A DNA stretch of 64,000 nt from Leptospira dzoumogneensis (GCF_004770895.1 NZ_RQHS01000005.1:248001-312000), one strand, 5' to 3'. Counted from the stretch's first letter, positions 17,466 to 26,845 are shown. Notes: generated from the sequence alone by a model not told the origin. Translations and numbers: made by a program.

Positions 17466-18485
17466 ATGAAAGAAGAACTAGACAAAGATATAGATCAGGA
17501 AATCGAGCCTAGGGAGATGAATCCCACAGAATACAGGCTTCTCACATTATTATTCAATTTTTTCAGATTTCCGGATGGGATCACATTAAGCTCCTTAAGA
17601 AAGATCATGGAAGGATTCTATGATAACGAAAACAGAGACTCAGACAGAAGAAAATTATCCAGAGATATAGAAGAGTTAGGCGCCCTAGGATTTCATATTA
17701 AATATTATCCACAAAAGAACGGAAAAGATTTCGTATACGTACTCGTAAAAGATCCGCTTTCCAAAACTCTTGAGTTTACCGAAGAAGAACTCAGAGAAAT
17801 TTCCGCACTTTTATTAAAAGGATACTCGGAAGCTCCAAAATACGAACTCTATACGGCTGCCAGAAAAATATTCGCGGGAGATCTAGAATACTTTCCTGAA
17901 ATAGCCGAGAGCCCTGAGGAAAATTCGGAAGATTTGGGAGAAGTTGCATTTCAGATCTTGGAAGCGCTCAAAAATCATACACCGATCCGGATCAAATATT
18001 ACAAAACCTTCCCCGAAGATTCTTATTCGAAAGAAGCGGATCCGATCCGATTGATCCGAAAAGGCGGCCAAGATCATTATCTGCTTGCTTACGATAGAGA
18101 AGAAAAAACCAAAAAAAGATTCGTTCTGCCAAAGATCTTATCTGTGGAACTCCTACAAGGAGATCCGCTTTACCAGGCAAGAGGAGCCAAAAAGGAAACG
18201 GAAGAAGATCTGATCATACATGCAGGATTATTCCCGGTCCACGAACCCAAAAATGTGGAGTGGATCTGCAAAGAAGAAGGTCTCGTAAAAGCAAAACTAT
18301 TCCTAACGGGGATCAAATATGCCGAAGAGAAAAATAAACTCAGTTTCCAATCCACCAACCTGGAAGGTCTATTACCATTCTTGTGGAGATGGCCGGATGC
18401 AATCGAAACAATTCTTCCTGAAGAATTGAATCATGTATTCAGAAACTCGGTAAAACAGATCTCAGAACTTTACGAAAAAGTATAA
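17466..18485 (+). CDS. WYL-domain transcriptional regulator
   Basis: 339 residues. The N-terminus carries a winged-helix DeoR-like region (about 20-85: YRLLTLLFNFFRFPDGITLSSLR, then SDRRKLSRDIEELGALGF). The middle has ELREISALLLKG, and the WYL ligand-binding fold runs from about 165 to 245 (PIRIKYYKTF, ADPIRLIRKGGQDHYLLAYDREEKTKKRFVL). WYL proteins bind nucleic acid or nucleotide-type ligands and often repress stress or defence genes. It sits eight bases upstream of an M48 protease gene and is likely co-transcribed. A second WYL regulator is encoded at 27306-28262. Confidence 0.8.
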   Translation: MKEELDKDIDQEIEPREMNPTEYRLLTLLFNFFRFPDGITLSSLRKIMEGFYDNENRDSDRRKLSRDIEELGALGFHIKYYPQKNGKDFVYVLVKDPLSKTLEFTEEELREISALLLKGYSEAPKYELYTAARKIFAGDLEYFPEIAESPEENSEDLGEVAFQILEALKNHTPIRIKYYKTFPEDSYSKEADPIRLIRKGGQDHYLLAYDREEKTKKRFVLPKILSVELLQGDPLYQARGAKKETEEDLIIHAGLFPVHEPKNVEWICKEEGLVKAKLFLTGIKYAEEKNKLSFQSTNLEGLLPFLWRWPDAIETILPEELNHVFRNSVKQISELYEKV

Positions 18486-18493
18486 AACACTAC

Positions 18494-19732
18494 ATGAAAC
18501 TAAAAAACATCCTATTCTCTTTATTTTCCCTACAGATCTTGCTCACACTCGTAATGAAATATTTCTCCTACCAAGGAGATCTATCCCCGGAACTACATGA
18601 AAGAATTCTAAAGTATTTTACCCAGGAAGATATAAACTCAGGGATAGACTACGAAAGAAGAGGATTTTTTGTCTCTATCATAGGTTCCTTGCTGGACTTC
18701 GCATTGGCAGGAGCATTTGTATTTTCTCCGATCTCAGTAAAGTTAGAAGAATATATCCGCAGAAAAACGGGAGAGAGGTTCTATCCTACTGTATTTCTAT
18801 TCTTCGTATCCTTTTATCTTCTAGAATTTATCATTTCATTGCCGTTCAGCTATTATTTCGGATACGTAATAGAACACGAGTTTCAATTCTCCAATATGAA
18901 TCTAGGAGATTGGATCTTATTTAAGGCAAAATCTTTCGGACTTGGATTTCTATTTGGCGGATTAGTTGTTCTTGTAGTTGCATTCGTGCTTAAAAATCTA
19001 CCGCGTGCTTGGAAATATATACTTCCAATCTTATCACTTGGCTTCGGGCTACTCATGTCCGTATTGTATCCGATCGTCATCACACCGATCTTCTATGATT
19101 ACGGTCCCATCCAAGAAGGAAGTTTAAAAACAAAAATCCTAGCACTCAGTCAAAAAGCAAATATCCAAGTAGAAAATATCTATGTGATCAACGAGAGTAA
19201 ATATTCGGGTCACACAAACGCATACTTCACCGGCTGGGGAGAAAGTAAAAAGATCTTCTTATACGATACACTCATCAATAACCACACGGAAGAAGAAGTA
19301 GTAAGCGTACTCGGACACGAAATCGGTCACTGGGTCCACAACCATCAAATGATAGAGATTGCGCTCAGCACTTTGGAAACTTTCCTTTTATGTTTCTTAT
19401 TAGGATATATATTCCAAAAAGTAAAAGAAGAAGGATTGGTACCATTAAAGGAATTTTATTCTCCTTCTTCTTTACCATTTCTGTTTTTGATATTGTCTCT
19501 TGTTGGAACAATACTCGGGCCGTTTTCTGCTACGCTCTCCAGAGTCCTGGAAACCCAAGCAGATAGAGAAGCACTCGTACTGACCAACGATAAAAAATCA
19601 TTCATCAGCACGGAGATCAAACTGGCAAAAGATAATAAATCCAGGCTGAATCCTCACAAACTGGAAGTGATCTTCGAACATTCTCATCCAACCACAATCG
19701 AAAGGATAGAATTCGCAGAAGGCTGGAAGTAG
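18494..19732 (+). CDS. M48 family membrane metalloprotease (Ste24/CAAX protease type)
   Basis: 412 residues with about six to seven membrane helices and a cytosol-facing zinc-protease domain. The HExxH motif is GHEIGHWVHNH (about residue 275), and the third zinc ligand Glu is in LETQADREAL (about 354). Layout and length match the Ste24 subfamily (about 400-430 residues) rather than short HtpX. Bacterial members act in membrane-protein quality control; eukaryotic homologues trim prenylated CAAX proteins, a substrate absent in bacteria. It starts eight bases after the WYL regulator. Confidence 0.88.
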   Translation: MKLKNILFSLFSLQILLTLVMKYFSYQGDLSPELHERILKYFTQEDINSGIDYERRGFFVSIIGSLLDFALAGAFVFSPISVKLEEYIRRKTGERFYPTVFLFFVSFYLLEFIISLPFSYYFGYVIEHEFQFSNMNLGDWILFKAKSFGLGFLFGGLVVLVVAFVLKNLPRAWKYILPILSLGFGLLMSVLYPIVITPIFYDYGPIQEGSLKTKILALSQKANIQVENIYVINESKYSGHTNAYFTGWGESKKIFLYDTLINNHTEEEVVSVLGHEIGHWVHNHQMIEIALSTLETFLLCFLLGYIFQKVKEEGLVPLKEFYSPSSLPFLFLILSLVGTILGPFSATLSRVLETQADREALVLTNDKKSFISTEIKLAKDNKSRLNPHKLEVIFEHSHPTTIERIEFAEGWK

Positions 19733-19862
19733 ATCTAAAATCTCCATTTTAGTATAAAAATACTTGTATAGATCCGATTTCCGGTAATCATTATTCCGCT
19801 AACCCTTAAAAAATGCTCTTTACGACATATGTCTTTTAGCGCATTTTTCGGAAATGTGAAAA

Positions 19863-20195
19863 ATTATCCAATCTCCTGAGTTCGAAGCTTGGTTTCTTCG
19901 CCAAGAACCGGGTTTGCAGGAAGATATATTCGCAATATTGAGAGTATTGGAGCAAAAAGGTCCATCCTTAGGCAGGCCTTATGTGGATACTCTTAAGGGA
20001 AGTGAAATTACGAATTTAAAAGAATTAAGAGTCCAAAGTAAAGGAAGTCCGATACGAATTTTATTCGTATTCGATTCCGAAAGAATGGCGGTTCTTTTAA
20101 CGGCTGGAAATAAGCAGGGCGATAAAAGGTTTTATAGTAAATTGATTCCCCTAGCTGAAAAAATTTATGATGATTATTTAGGAAATATCCAATGA
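19863..20195 (+). CDS. HigB/RelE-like toxin (phage Gp49 type), start codon unclear
   Basis: The reading frame encodes a RelE/HigB-superfamily mRNA interferase: IIQSPEFEAWFLRQEPGLQEDIF at the N-terminus, then LKELRVQSKGSPIRILFVF and MAVLLTAGNKQGDKRFY. Homology clearly begins before the first TTG (19914). In the homologous frame the only upstream ATG (19854) is followed directly by TGA (19857-19859), so no standard start covers the first strand. I list the span from ATT at 19863, about eight bases after a GGAA; ATT initiation, TTG with a shortened product, or a damaged start are the options. It overlaps the antitoxin gene by ATGA. The start is unresolved; the family call is firm. Confidence 0.65.
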   Translation: MIQSPEFEAWFLRQEPGLQEDIFAILRVLEQKGPSLGRPYVDTLKGSEITNLKELRVQSKGSPIRILFVFDSERMAVLLTAGNKQGDKRFYSKLIPLAEKIYDDYLGNIQ

Positions 20196-20524
20196 GATCT
20201 AAAAGACAATATTCTGATTTTTTTACAAACGCTAAAAAGTCTATGAATTTAGAAAGCGTTCGAAGAGCAGAAAGGAAAGCAGAGAACATTCTATTAAATT
20301 TGAAACTAGCGGATCTGCGTAAAAAGATCGGTTTAAAACAAACAGAAATCCCTGGTTTTAGCCAAACTAGTATTTCCAGGATCGAGACTAGAGAAGATCT
20401 AAAATTATCCACTCTGATCGGTTATATAAACGCATTAGGAATGAATATAGAGATCCGGGCAATTTCCAAATCTGGAAAAAGGAAAAAGGAAAAAGACCGG
20501 AATATTCTAATCCTCAAATCATAA
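20192..20524 (+). CDS. XRE-family antitoxin (HigA-like)
   Basis: 110 residues with a Cro/CI-type helix-turn-helix at about 50-95: LADLRKKIGLKQTEIPGFSQTSISRIETREDLKLSTLIGYINALG. It overlaps the toxin frame by four bases (ATGA), the usual coupling in toxin-first (HigBA-like) modules. It should bind and neutralise the toxin and repress the operon. The C-terminal tail is very basic (SKSGKRKKEKDR). A paired operator was not identified upstream of the toxin. Confidence 0.75.
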   Translation: MRSKRQYSDFFTNAKKSMNLESVRRAERKAENILLNLKLADLRKKIGLKQTEIPGFSQTSISRIETREDLKLSTLIGYINALGMNIEIRAISKSGKRKKEKDRNILILKS

Positions 20525-20530
20525 TCTTTT

Positions 20531-21673
20531 CTATTTCCGCCAAGGATATTCCATCTGCAGAGCCACGAAAGCAGCTGTGTTTGTTCCGTATTTGGATTCA
20601 ATCTCCGAAAGATTTTTATCATAAGCAGTCACTGCGGCTATTCCATTCAGATTTTCTAAAATAGAATCCAAGCTTGCGGCTTCTGCTTGTGTTTTATCCA
20701 CATGTAATAACAAGCCACTTTTGGTTCGGATCTGTTTTTGGTCCGAAACAGAAAATACTTCCGATCTATACGTTCTGGAAAAAGAATCGGCTTGCAGGGC
20801 TAATACAACCTCGTCTGTTCCATCCGAAACTCGAACACCCAAGTTTTCATAATTCCAAAAGCCCAGATAATTTTTTGCAGCAGCATACATGTCTTTTCCG
20901 CTCAGATAAAAATCGGAACTTTTATGAATGGGTTTCCAATCCTTGGCTCCTAAGCTGATCGCAATTTCTGAGGCCTTTTCTTTTCCTGAAATCGCTTCGA
21001 TTAGAGCCAAGGAAACCGGAATAGAAGCAGTGATCCCGGTAGTAGTGATGATCTTTCGATCTGCAATGTACCTTCTATCCTTGATCCATGTAGTTTCGGG
21101 AAATTCTTTCTCTAACTTAGAAAATGAAAACCAATGACCGGTTGCCTTATGATCTTTCAGAACACCCGAATTTGCAAGGACCCAAACTCCATCGCATACA
21201 CCTACGATCGTAGAACCTTTTGCAGATTGTTTTTGTACAAAAGATAAAAGACTAGGATCATCCGAATAATGTACCGCAGGCACGATCACATAATCCGCAC
21301 CTTCAGGATATTCTGAATCGAAAAGATCAAAAGACTTCTCCGCTTCTATTTTTAATGCGGGAAACATTTGGACCGGACCGGTTTTGGGAAAAACAGAGAT
21401 CACCCTTGCGATTCTCGCAGAAGTTAAAATTCCGTATGGGATCATAAAATCAGTCAGCTCTGTCATTCTGTTCTCGCCGATCACTGCGATGATTGGCTGC
21501 TTTCTGCCGAATCTGGATTGATAGGCCGGGATTTTGGAAACTTCTTCTTGGATGGGGACTTTTGAGATTTCGGAAGATATTCCGTATTCTAGAGTTCCGA
21601 ATAAGAGCAATAGAGCCAAGCTCCCAGAGAAGAATTTTACAAAACGATTTGTTTGGAGGCTAAGATGTTTCAT
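20531..21673 (-). CDS. Exported DJ-1/PfpI (GlxA-like) family protein
   Basis: 380 residues: one N-terminal hydrophobic segment/signal (about 12-32), then a PfpI-type domain (about 60-240) with the nucleophile-elbow Cys in GVCDGVWVLANSGVL, and TGHWFSFSKLEKEFPE and TTTGITASIPVSLALIEAISG as in the N-terminal part of GlxA-like regulators. The usual C-terminal AraC helix-turn-helix of GlxA is absent. It is divergent from a membrane-anchored AraC regulator 116 bases away. PfpI proteins include glyoxalase III, amidase and isonitrile hydratase activities; which one applies here is unknown. Confidence 0.75.
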   Translation of the reverse strand: MKHLSLQTNRFVKFFSGSLALLLLFGTLEYGISSEISKVPIQEEVSKIPAYQSRFGRKQPIIAVIGENRMTELTDFMIPYGILTSARIARVISVFPKTGPVQMFPALKIEAEKSFDLFDSEYPEGADYVIVPAVHYSDDPSLLSFVQKQSAKGSTIVGVCDGVWVLANSGVLKDHKATGHWFSFSKLEKEFPETTWIKDRRYIADRKIITTTGITASIPVSLALIEAISGKEKASEIAISLGAKDWKPIHKSSDFYLSGKDMYAAAKNYLGFWNYENLGVRVSDGTDEVVLALQADSFSRTYRSEVFSVSDQKQIRTKSGLLLHVDKTQAEAASLDSILENLNGIAAVTAYDKNLSEIESKYGTNTAAFVALQMEYPWRK

Positions 21674-21789
21674 ACATTCAGAATACGATCTTTTTCGAAA
21701 ACGATCGTCCTTCCGTATCCGGACGGACTAAAAAAAGAAAAATCCTGAAAAAATCTGGACATCCAATTCTGATCGGACTCTTTCACTTT

Positions 21790-22902
21790 ATGGATACGTT
21801 TCTGGCGTTTGGAGCAGGACTTTCATTCTTATTGGCCGTTTCCGAATTTATCCGAAAAGATAAGGGTCCAAAAATCCAGGGCTTGCGTTCCGGATCCGAA
21901 ACTAAGTCCATATTTTACCAGCCGATCTGCTTCTTCTTCCTATCTCTTTCTGTAGTGCAATTCCATTTGTATCTGGAATTATCCAACCAGTTAAAGGATT
22001 ATCTTTGGTTTGCAGAGATCCATATCCCTTTCCTATTTTTCACCGGGCCTCTCGCGTATTTGTATTTTAGAAGATTAGGCGGCTTCCGAGCGAAAGCGCT
22101 CAACCTGGTGCATTTTGTTCCTGGACTTGCGGCGTTTTTGTTCCTTCTACCTTTTGTTCTGTCCGATCCGAATTCCAAATTAGAATACGTAAGTGTATTT
22201 CCACCTAGAAACATTTATTTCCAGTTCTTATTCGGTCTTTTGGTTTTAGGAACAATTTCCAATTTAGTGTATCCACTTTTGCTGATCGGAAAGATCCGCA
22301 AATGGAAAACGTTCGTCCAAAAAGAAGAAGGTAGGGCATTCTCCCCGTTTCTCGCGCTCTTCTATGCGAGTATATTTGTGATCTTCTTGTTTGTGATCGC
22401 TCAGATCTTCTTCATGCCTTTGTTTACTGTTGCGGCTGCGGCTCTAACTTTGATCGTATGTTGCGTTTTTCTAAGTGCTTCTAGTTCTCCTGATCTGATC
22501 GTTTCTTTTGAAAAAACAGCAAAGGAAGCAGGATACAATGAGACAAGGCTCCAAGGTTTGGATGTGGATTCAGTTATTCGTAAGATGGAAGAACTGATGA
22601 GGGATAAAAAACTCTATCTGGATGAGGAGCTTACACTTCCACTTCTTTCGGAAGAATTAAAGATCAAAACCCACCAATTATCAGAGATACTAAATGATAA
22701 AATGAGTATCGGCTTTAGAGAATATGTAACCGGATTTCGTTTGGAAGAAGCTTCCAAATTATTAAGAGAAGAGCCTCAAAGATCTGTGCTTGCAGTCATA
22801 TACGCGGCAGGATTCAAATCCAAATCCGCGTTCCATAAATTATTCCAGGAGAAATACGGATGTTCTCCCGGAGAATATCGTTCTTCTTTTTCTAAAAACT
22901 GA
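21790..22902 (+). CDS. Membrane-anchored AraC-family regulator
   Basis: 370 residues: six to seven N-terminal membrane helices (residues 1-240), then a C-terminal AraC/XylS helix-turn-helix domain (about 265-365) with LPLLSEELKIKTHQLSEILNDK and VLAVIYAAGFKSKSAFHKLFQEKYGCSPGEYR. This build (polytopic sensor plus AraC domain) is common in Leptospira and Bacteroidetes. It is divergent from the PfpI-like gene, its most probable target. The ATG at 21790 is the first in frame. Confidence 0.88.
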   Translation: MDTFLAFGAGLSFLLAVSEFIRKDKGPKIQGLRSGSETKSIFYQPICFFFLSLSVVQFHLYLELSNQLKDYLWFAEIHIPFLFFTGPLAYLYFRRLGGFRAKALNLVHFVPGLAAFLFLLPFVLSDPNSKLEYVSVFPPRNIYFQFLFGLLVLGTISNLVYPLLLIGKIRKWKTFVQKEEGRAFSPFLALFYASIFVIFLFVIAQIFFMPLFTVAAAALTLIVCCVFLSASSSPDLIVSFEKTAKEAGYNETRLQGLDVDSVIRKMEELMRDKKLYLDEELTLPLLSEELKIKTHQLSEILNDKMSIGFREYVTGFRLEEASKLLREEPQRSVLAVIYAAGFKSKSAFHKLFQEKYGCSPGEYRSSFSKN

Positions 22903-22905
22903 TTC

Positions 22906-23328
22906 TTACCATTCTCCGGTATTACTCATACTCTTCCAAGGTTCAGCAATTTCTAAAGATTTTCCCTTTTGGAGTAACTCAATAGAGATCAAATCGGGAG
23001 AACGAATGAATGCCATTCTTCCATCTCTAGGCGGGCGATTGATAATCACTCCTTTAGCCTGAAGATTCGCACAGGTTTCGTAAATATTATCCACTTCGAA
23101 AGCAAGATGACCGAAATTCCTTCCGCTTGTATAGGCGGAATCTTGATCCCAATTATAAGTTAATTCTATTTCAGGAGAATTCTTATCTAACTCTGATAAG
23201 AAAACAAGAGTGTATCTTCCTTCCGGATGATCATGTCTTCTTGTTTCTTTTAATCCTAACTTATTGCAGAAAAAATCCAATGCTTGATCCAGATCTTTTA
23301 CTCGGATCATTGCGTGTAAGTATTTCAT
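22906..23328 (-). CDS. gloA: Lactoylglutathione lyase (glyoxalase I)
   Basis: 140 residues of the vicinal-oxygen-chelate fold with two beta-alpha-beta modules. The expected metal ligands are visible: His5 (YLHAMIRV), the Glu in EIELTYNW, His in FGHLAFEV and the Glu in ISIELLQ. It isomerises the methylglyoxal-thiol hemithioacetal to a lactoyl thioester, a carbonyl detoxification step. It ends three bases after the convergent AraC gene. Leptospira may use glutathione or another thiol; the sequence does not say. Confidence 0.9.
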   Translation of the reverse strand: MKYLHAMIRVKDLDQALDFFCNKLGLKETRRHDHPEGRYTLVFLSELDKNSPEIELTYNWDQDSAYTSGRNFGHLAFEVDNIYETCANLQAKGVIINRPPRDGRMAFIRSPDLISIELLQKGKSLEIAEPWKSMSNTGEW

Positions 23329-23900
23329 TTTGTGTCCCTTGGAGCGAATCTTCTCTAAAAAGAAGATTTATTCCTTCTTTATCGGAAGGTATTCTGCGGA
23401 TTTTCCCTATGACAAGCCCAAAGCAAAGGTGAAAAATCGAACAAATTGGAAAATTCCACCATATTGGATTTTTTCGATTTACCCCCAAAAACACCCTTTT
23501 TGACCCCATTTTTGCTCACCCGAAAGGCAAAACGCTTAATTGTTGTGCTCAAAAAATAAGCATTTTCCGAATTTGTAATAAAGAATCGGCTTGAAAAAAA
23601 CAGCCCTCGGGTCGATACTTGTACTATATTCGAGCAGCGGCATGAGAAATCATCCGATTTCGCTTCTTTTTTATTCAATATGAATGGATAGGAGCTAGTT
23701 GAAACAAGGTGCTTAGAAAATTAGATAATTCTAATAAATGTAAATGTGATAAATGGTTCTTCGAGTTCGTTTAACAAAAATTTTTAATTTTTTCTTTGTA
23801 TAAAAATTTTTTTGTTCCATTCGCCTATGCGAGTAGGTCATATGGATATAAGCGAAAACAAGAACAGAAAATATAAAAAATAACTTGAGGTTTCAATTTT
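23329..23900. other. 572-base AT-rich spacer, no gene seen
   Basis: Open frames here have low-complexity, Phe/Lys-rich translations and no ribosome-binding sites. The 3' end (about 23770-23890) is very AT-rich and likely contains the promoter of the small exported protein at 23901. No RNA gene or repeat was recognised. Confidence 0.5.
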
Positions 23901-24236
23901 ATGAAAATCAACAAACTCACTTCTCTTCTATTGGTAGTAGGCTTCTTAGCAGGATCTTCCGTTTTTGCAGTTTCTCAAGATACTGAAGATCGTCTTTTAG
24001 AGCAAGCTTTGGTATCCGCTGCGGTTACTAAAGAGCAAAAAGTTGCAGTAGCTACTTACTTAAAAGCAATCGCTCAACAAAAGAACGAAAGAGCTGAAGA
24101 GTTAAGAGCATTGGCTAAACGTTCTACTGGCGGAAAATTCCTCGCTAGCAACGCTCAGTCTGAAAAATTCTTAAGACAAGCAAAAGCTCTTGAAGCAGAA
24201 GCTGCAAGAACTCAAGAATTTCTAAACAATCTTTAA
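23901..24236 (+). CDS. Small exported helical protein
   Basis: 111 residues: signal peptide MKINKLTSLLLVVGFLAGSSVFA followed by an alpha-helical mature chain of about 88 residues rich in Ala, Glu, Lys and Gln (EQALVSAAVTKEQKVAVATY, AEELRALAKRST). There are no Cys or obvious metal ligands. It has an upstream TTGAGG ribosome-binding site and is followed by a strong intrinsic terminator, so it is a stand-alone, probably abundant periplasmic or surface protein. Family not recognised beyond Leptospira-like hypotheticals. Confidence 0.7.
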   Translation: MKINKLTSLLLVVGFLAGSSVFAVSQDTEDRLLEQALVSAAVTKEQKVAVATYLKAIAQQKNERAEELRALAKRSTGGKFLASNAQSEKFLRQAKALEAEAARTQEFLNNL

Positions 24237-24273
24237 TTAGTAGTCACAAATCCTAAAAATCCATCGACTGCAG

Positions 24274-24297
24274 GGCGCCCAAAAGGCGCCTTTTTTT
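24274..24297 (+). terminator. Intrinsic terminator
   Basis: A GGCGCC / GGCGCC stem (24274-24279 and 24285-24290) with loop CAAAA is followed by seven T. It lies 37 bases after the small exported protein gene. The convergent gene at 24299 has its stop codon just past it. Confidence 0.9.
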
Positions 24298-24298
24298 G

Positions 24299-24535
24299 TT
24301 ATTTAGATACCTTCTTCTCTTTAGGAAAACAACTCATGCTGAAACCTTCTATCATATAACAAATAGCGTCTTTGGTTTCGCATCTCAATGCATCGTTATA
24401 AGTAGTACTTTGGATTTCCAGGTCCATACGTTCGCAGACCATTTTTTCTCTGGTAGAAGTTTGGGTATTTGTGTCCTGGCCGAATAGGACTCCGGCGAAT
24501 AAGAAACAAATTATAAATAATACCGATTTTTTCAT
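24299..24535 (-). CDS. Small exported Cys-containing protein
   Basis: 78 residues from the second of two adjacent ATGs (24535), six bases after GGAG. The signal peptide MKKSVLFIICFLFAGVLFG is followed by a short polar mature chain with four Cys (VCER, RCET, ICYM, SCFP), probably disulfide-bonded. An upstream extension in the same frame is possible but lacks a ribosome-binding site. Unrecognised. Confidence 0.6.
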   Translation of the reverse strand: MKKSVLFIICFLFAGVLFGQDTNTQTSTREKMVCERMDLEIQSTTYNDALRCETKDAICYMIEGFSMSCFPKEKKVSK

Positions 24536-24663
24536 CATACTCTCCGGAGAATTCTCTGATTCTATGACCCTTTCAGGTTTCCTCCCTTGAGTCAATCGAT
24601 TTGGGAATAGGTAAATCTTCGAAAAAAGATTGTGAGACGGTTCGAACCTTCTAATTTGCCCTG

Positions 24664-26226
24664 ATGAGTTTCCCGGGCGGAAAGATTCACTCTAAATGGG
24701 CAAAGTTCACGTTTTGTTTTCTATTCCTTCTTCCTTTATTATATCCGTTCTTATTAAAGCCGGGTGAACAATTATACTCGGACCATTTGGGCAAATTTAT
24801 ATTAGGAGAATCCGTGGGAAGAAACGGATTTCTCTCGGGCAATTTGGTTTTACCTTCTCGAAACTTGGACCCGGAAGGAAATTATTGCCCCACTGAATGT
24901 ATCCGTATCGGTGAAGAACTGATCAGTCCATTCCCCGCAGCATTGGGTTATGTATATGCGATATTTCTTCCTTGGAGCGGGATCGTAGGTGTATATGCCG
25001 CGACTGCAATCTTAATACTTTTATCTTTTCTGTTCCTTTCTATTTTATGGGATTGGGATCCGATCTATTTGGGAGTTTTGGTCTTAGCCTCTCCGTTTTT
25101 GGTAAACGGATATTTTTTCCCGGATGTGGGCATCGCTTCCTTTTTATTTTTAGGTGGAAGTTTTTTATTTTTAAGATCGGGCCCTTCTACTTTCCGGTTG
25201 AGGTTTGTTTTAGCAGGCTTCATTTGTGCTTCTTCAGCTTGGTTTAGGATAGAAAGTATCGTATTCCCGTTAGCATTTATCTTTTTCTTAAGTATATACA
25301 AGTTTTCTAATGTAGAAGAAAAAAATAAGATCTTCGCTTATTCGTTTGGCTTTTTGGTAGGAGTAGTACTTTTACTTGGAATTCAATATGTTCTATACGG
25401 ACATCCTTTAGGTCCAAGATTCTCATTTAACCAACCTACAATGTTCCTGCTTCCCTGGAAGAAATGGAAAATTTACTCGGGACTATTGATCGCAAACCCG
25501 AACCGGATCGGTTTTTTCGGTTACACTCCCGGGTTTTTGATCGTTCTGTTCTTCTTTGTATATTATATTTTCTTTAATAAGAGTCCTTTTAAAAGAAATG
25601 CCACATCAGAGATCTCGAATCGAGATCTATTTGTTTTTTCCGGCATTACTGCGTTTTTGGCATTGGTAGTTTCTGCTCCAAATGATGGGATCATAGATTT
25701 TGGTTCTAGGTATCTTCATTTGAGTCTGCCTGCTTTTGCGGGAATGTTTTTGATCTTGCTCGAGAATATAGGGGAGAAGTTCCGTAGGATCGTAAAAATT
25801 GTTCTGTATGCGATCCTTCTCTATTCAGTTTATATCAGTTATTCTTATACTCAGATCCTGGGAAAATACGGAAGAAAGACCACTAAACTGAATGCGATCT
25901 ATTTGGAGCAAAAGCCTGATCTGGTTGTGGTCCAGATCAGAACATATTCTCAGATTTTGGGTAAATACTTTTTCCAAACTCCTTCCGTATGGCTCATGAG
26001 AGAAGTTGATATTAAGAACTTCTTCTCCAAGAATCATCCTAAACAATTTAAGAAAATATTATTCGTTCAAACAAAAGCTTCTATCATGGAAAGTTTGAAT
26101 GATGCAGATCCTTTTTTGAGAAATAAATATTATGCAAGTATTTCCCAAGCTTTGGGTCCTGATTTTATAAAAGTTTGGTCGGAAAATAAGGAAGATGTTT
26201 TGCTCTTTTCTTTGGAAAGAAAGTAA
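24664..26226 (+). CDS. Polytopic GT-C-like putative glycosyltransferase, paralogue 1
   Basis: 520 residues with about ten to twelve membrane helices. An early periplasmic loop carries LYSDHLGKF and LVLPSRNLDPEGNYCP; a later loop has APNDGIIDFGSRYLHL. The same two landmarks recur in the protein at 55986-57587, so the two are paralogues. I recall the family as Leptospira 'LA_3751/LA_3752 putative glycosyltransferases' (unverified). GT-C enzymes use polyprenyl-phosphate sugars on the outer face of the inner membrane, and the Asp in the first loop would be the usual catalytic candidate. It stands alone, next to a repeat protein on the opposite strand. Confidence 0.75.
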   Translation: MSFPGGKIHSKWAKFTFCFLFLLPLLYPFLLKPGEQLYSDHLGKFILGESVGRNGFLSGNLVLPSRNLDPEGNYCPTECIRIGEELISPFPAALGYVYAIFLPWSGIVGVYAATAILILLSFLFLSILWDWDPIYLGVLVLASPFLVNGYFFPDVGIASFLFLGGSFLFLRSGPSTFRLRFVLAGFICASSAWFRIESIVFPLAFIFFLSIYKFSNVEEKNKIFAYSFGFLVGVVLLLGIQYVLYGHPLGPRFSFNQPTMFLLPWKKWKIYSGLLIANPNRIGFFGYTPGFLIVLFFFVYYIFFNKSPFKRNATSEISNRDLFVFSGITAFLALVVSAPNDGIIDFGSRYLHLSLPAFAGMFLILLENIGEKFRRIVKIVLYAILLYSVYISYSYTQILGKYGRKTTKLNAIYLEQKPDLVVVQIRTYSQILGKYFFQTPSVWLMREVDIKNFFSKNHPKQFKKILFVQTKASIMESLNDADPFLRNKYYASISQALGPDFIKVWSENKEDVLLFSLERK

Positions 26227-26310
26227 AATCCGGGAAGCGTGTGAGAGATGGAATGTTTTACTCTGCTTCCAGGATGGAAGCAGGTAACCGAAGTGTCGCC
26301 TTGTCCAGTC

Positions 26311-26715
26311 TTACTCGTTCAAAAAGAAGAAGAAAAAGAATCCTGCTGCTTGCGCTCTAGGAATTCCTACTGCACTTCCGATCAAGGAACCATTTTTTCG
26401 TACGTCGCCATTGCTATCAATGCGTCCGATCAAACTTCCGTTCTTGCGTACATCTCCGCTGGAATCGATTGAACCCACTAACGATCCATTCATTCGAATA
26501 TCTCCGTTGGATTCGATTTTACCGATCAGGCTTCCGTTTTTCCGAACGTCCCCGCCGGATTCAAATCTTCCCACGAGAGACCCATTCAGCCTTACGTCCC
26601 CACTGGAGTCGATACTGCCGATAAGAGAGCCGTTCTTTCTTAGATCACCTGCCTGTAAGCCCAAGCCGGCGCTTAAAAAGAGGACCGCAGTTATGAGTTT
26701 TAAAATTGATTTCAT
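26311..26715 (-). CDS. Exported tandem-repeat protein (beta-flower-like)
   Basis: 134 residues: signal peptide (MKSILKLITAVLFLSAGLGLQA), then six tandem 16-residue repeats with consensus GDVRKNGSLIGSIDSS (residues 23-118), and a tail AAGFFFFFFLNE with six consecutive Phe. The repeat pattern resembles '4-fold beta flower' proteins (short D-x-x-G-x-x-I/V-G blades), which is a visual comparison only. At DNA level the repeats are also near-identical, so copy number may vary between strains. Function unknown. Confidence 0.75.
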   Translation of the reverse strand: MKSILKLITAVLFLSAGLGLQAGDLRKNGSLIGSIDSSGDVRLNGSLVGRFESGGDVRKNGSLIGKIESNGDIRMNGSLVGSIDSSGDVRKNGSLIGRIDSNGDVRKNGSLIGSAVGIPRAQAAGFFFFFFLNE

Positions 26716-26845
26716 TCTTATATCTCCGTTTTCTTACTCATTTGTATGCCTAAGCTAACAGGTATGAAAATATTTTTTGCGGAATTATTTTCCTGGAAAT
26801 GTATCGTTCATTCCTTTTGCAGAAGCCGAATCGTAACGTTATTCT

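Noticed and set aside
23379..23678. 99-codon frame in the AT-rich spacer
   Set aside because: Phe/Ser/Lys-rich with no domain or ribosome-binding site; overlaps another weak frame.
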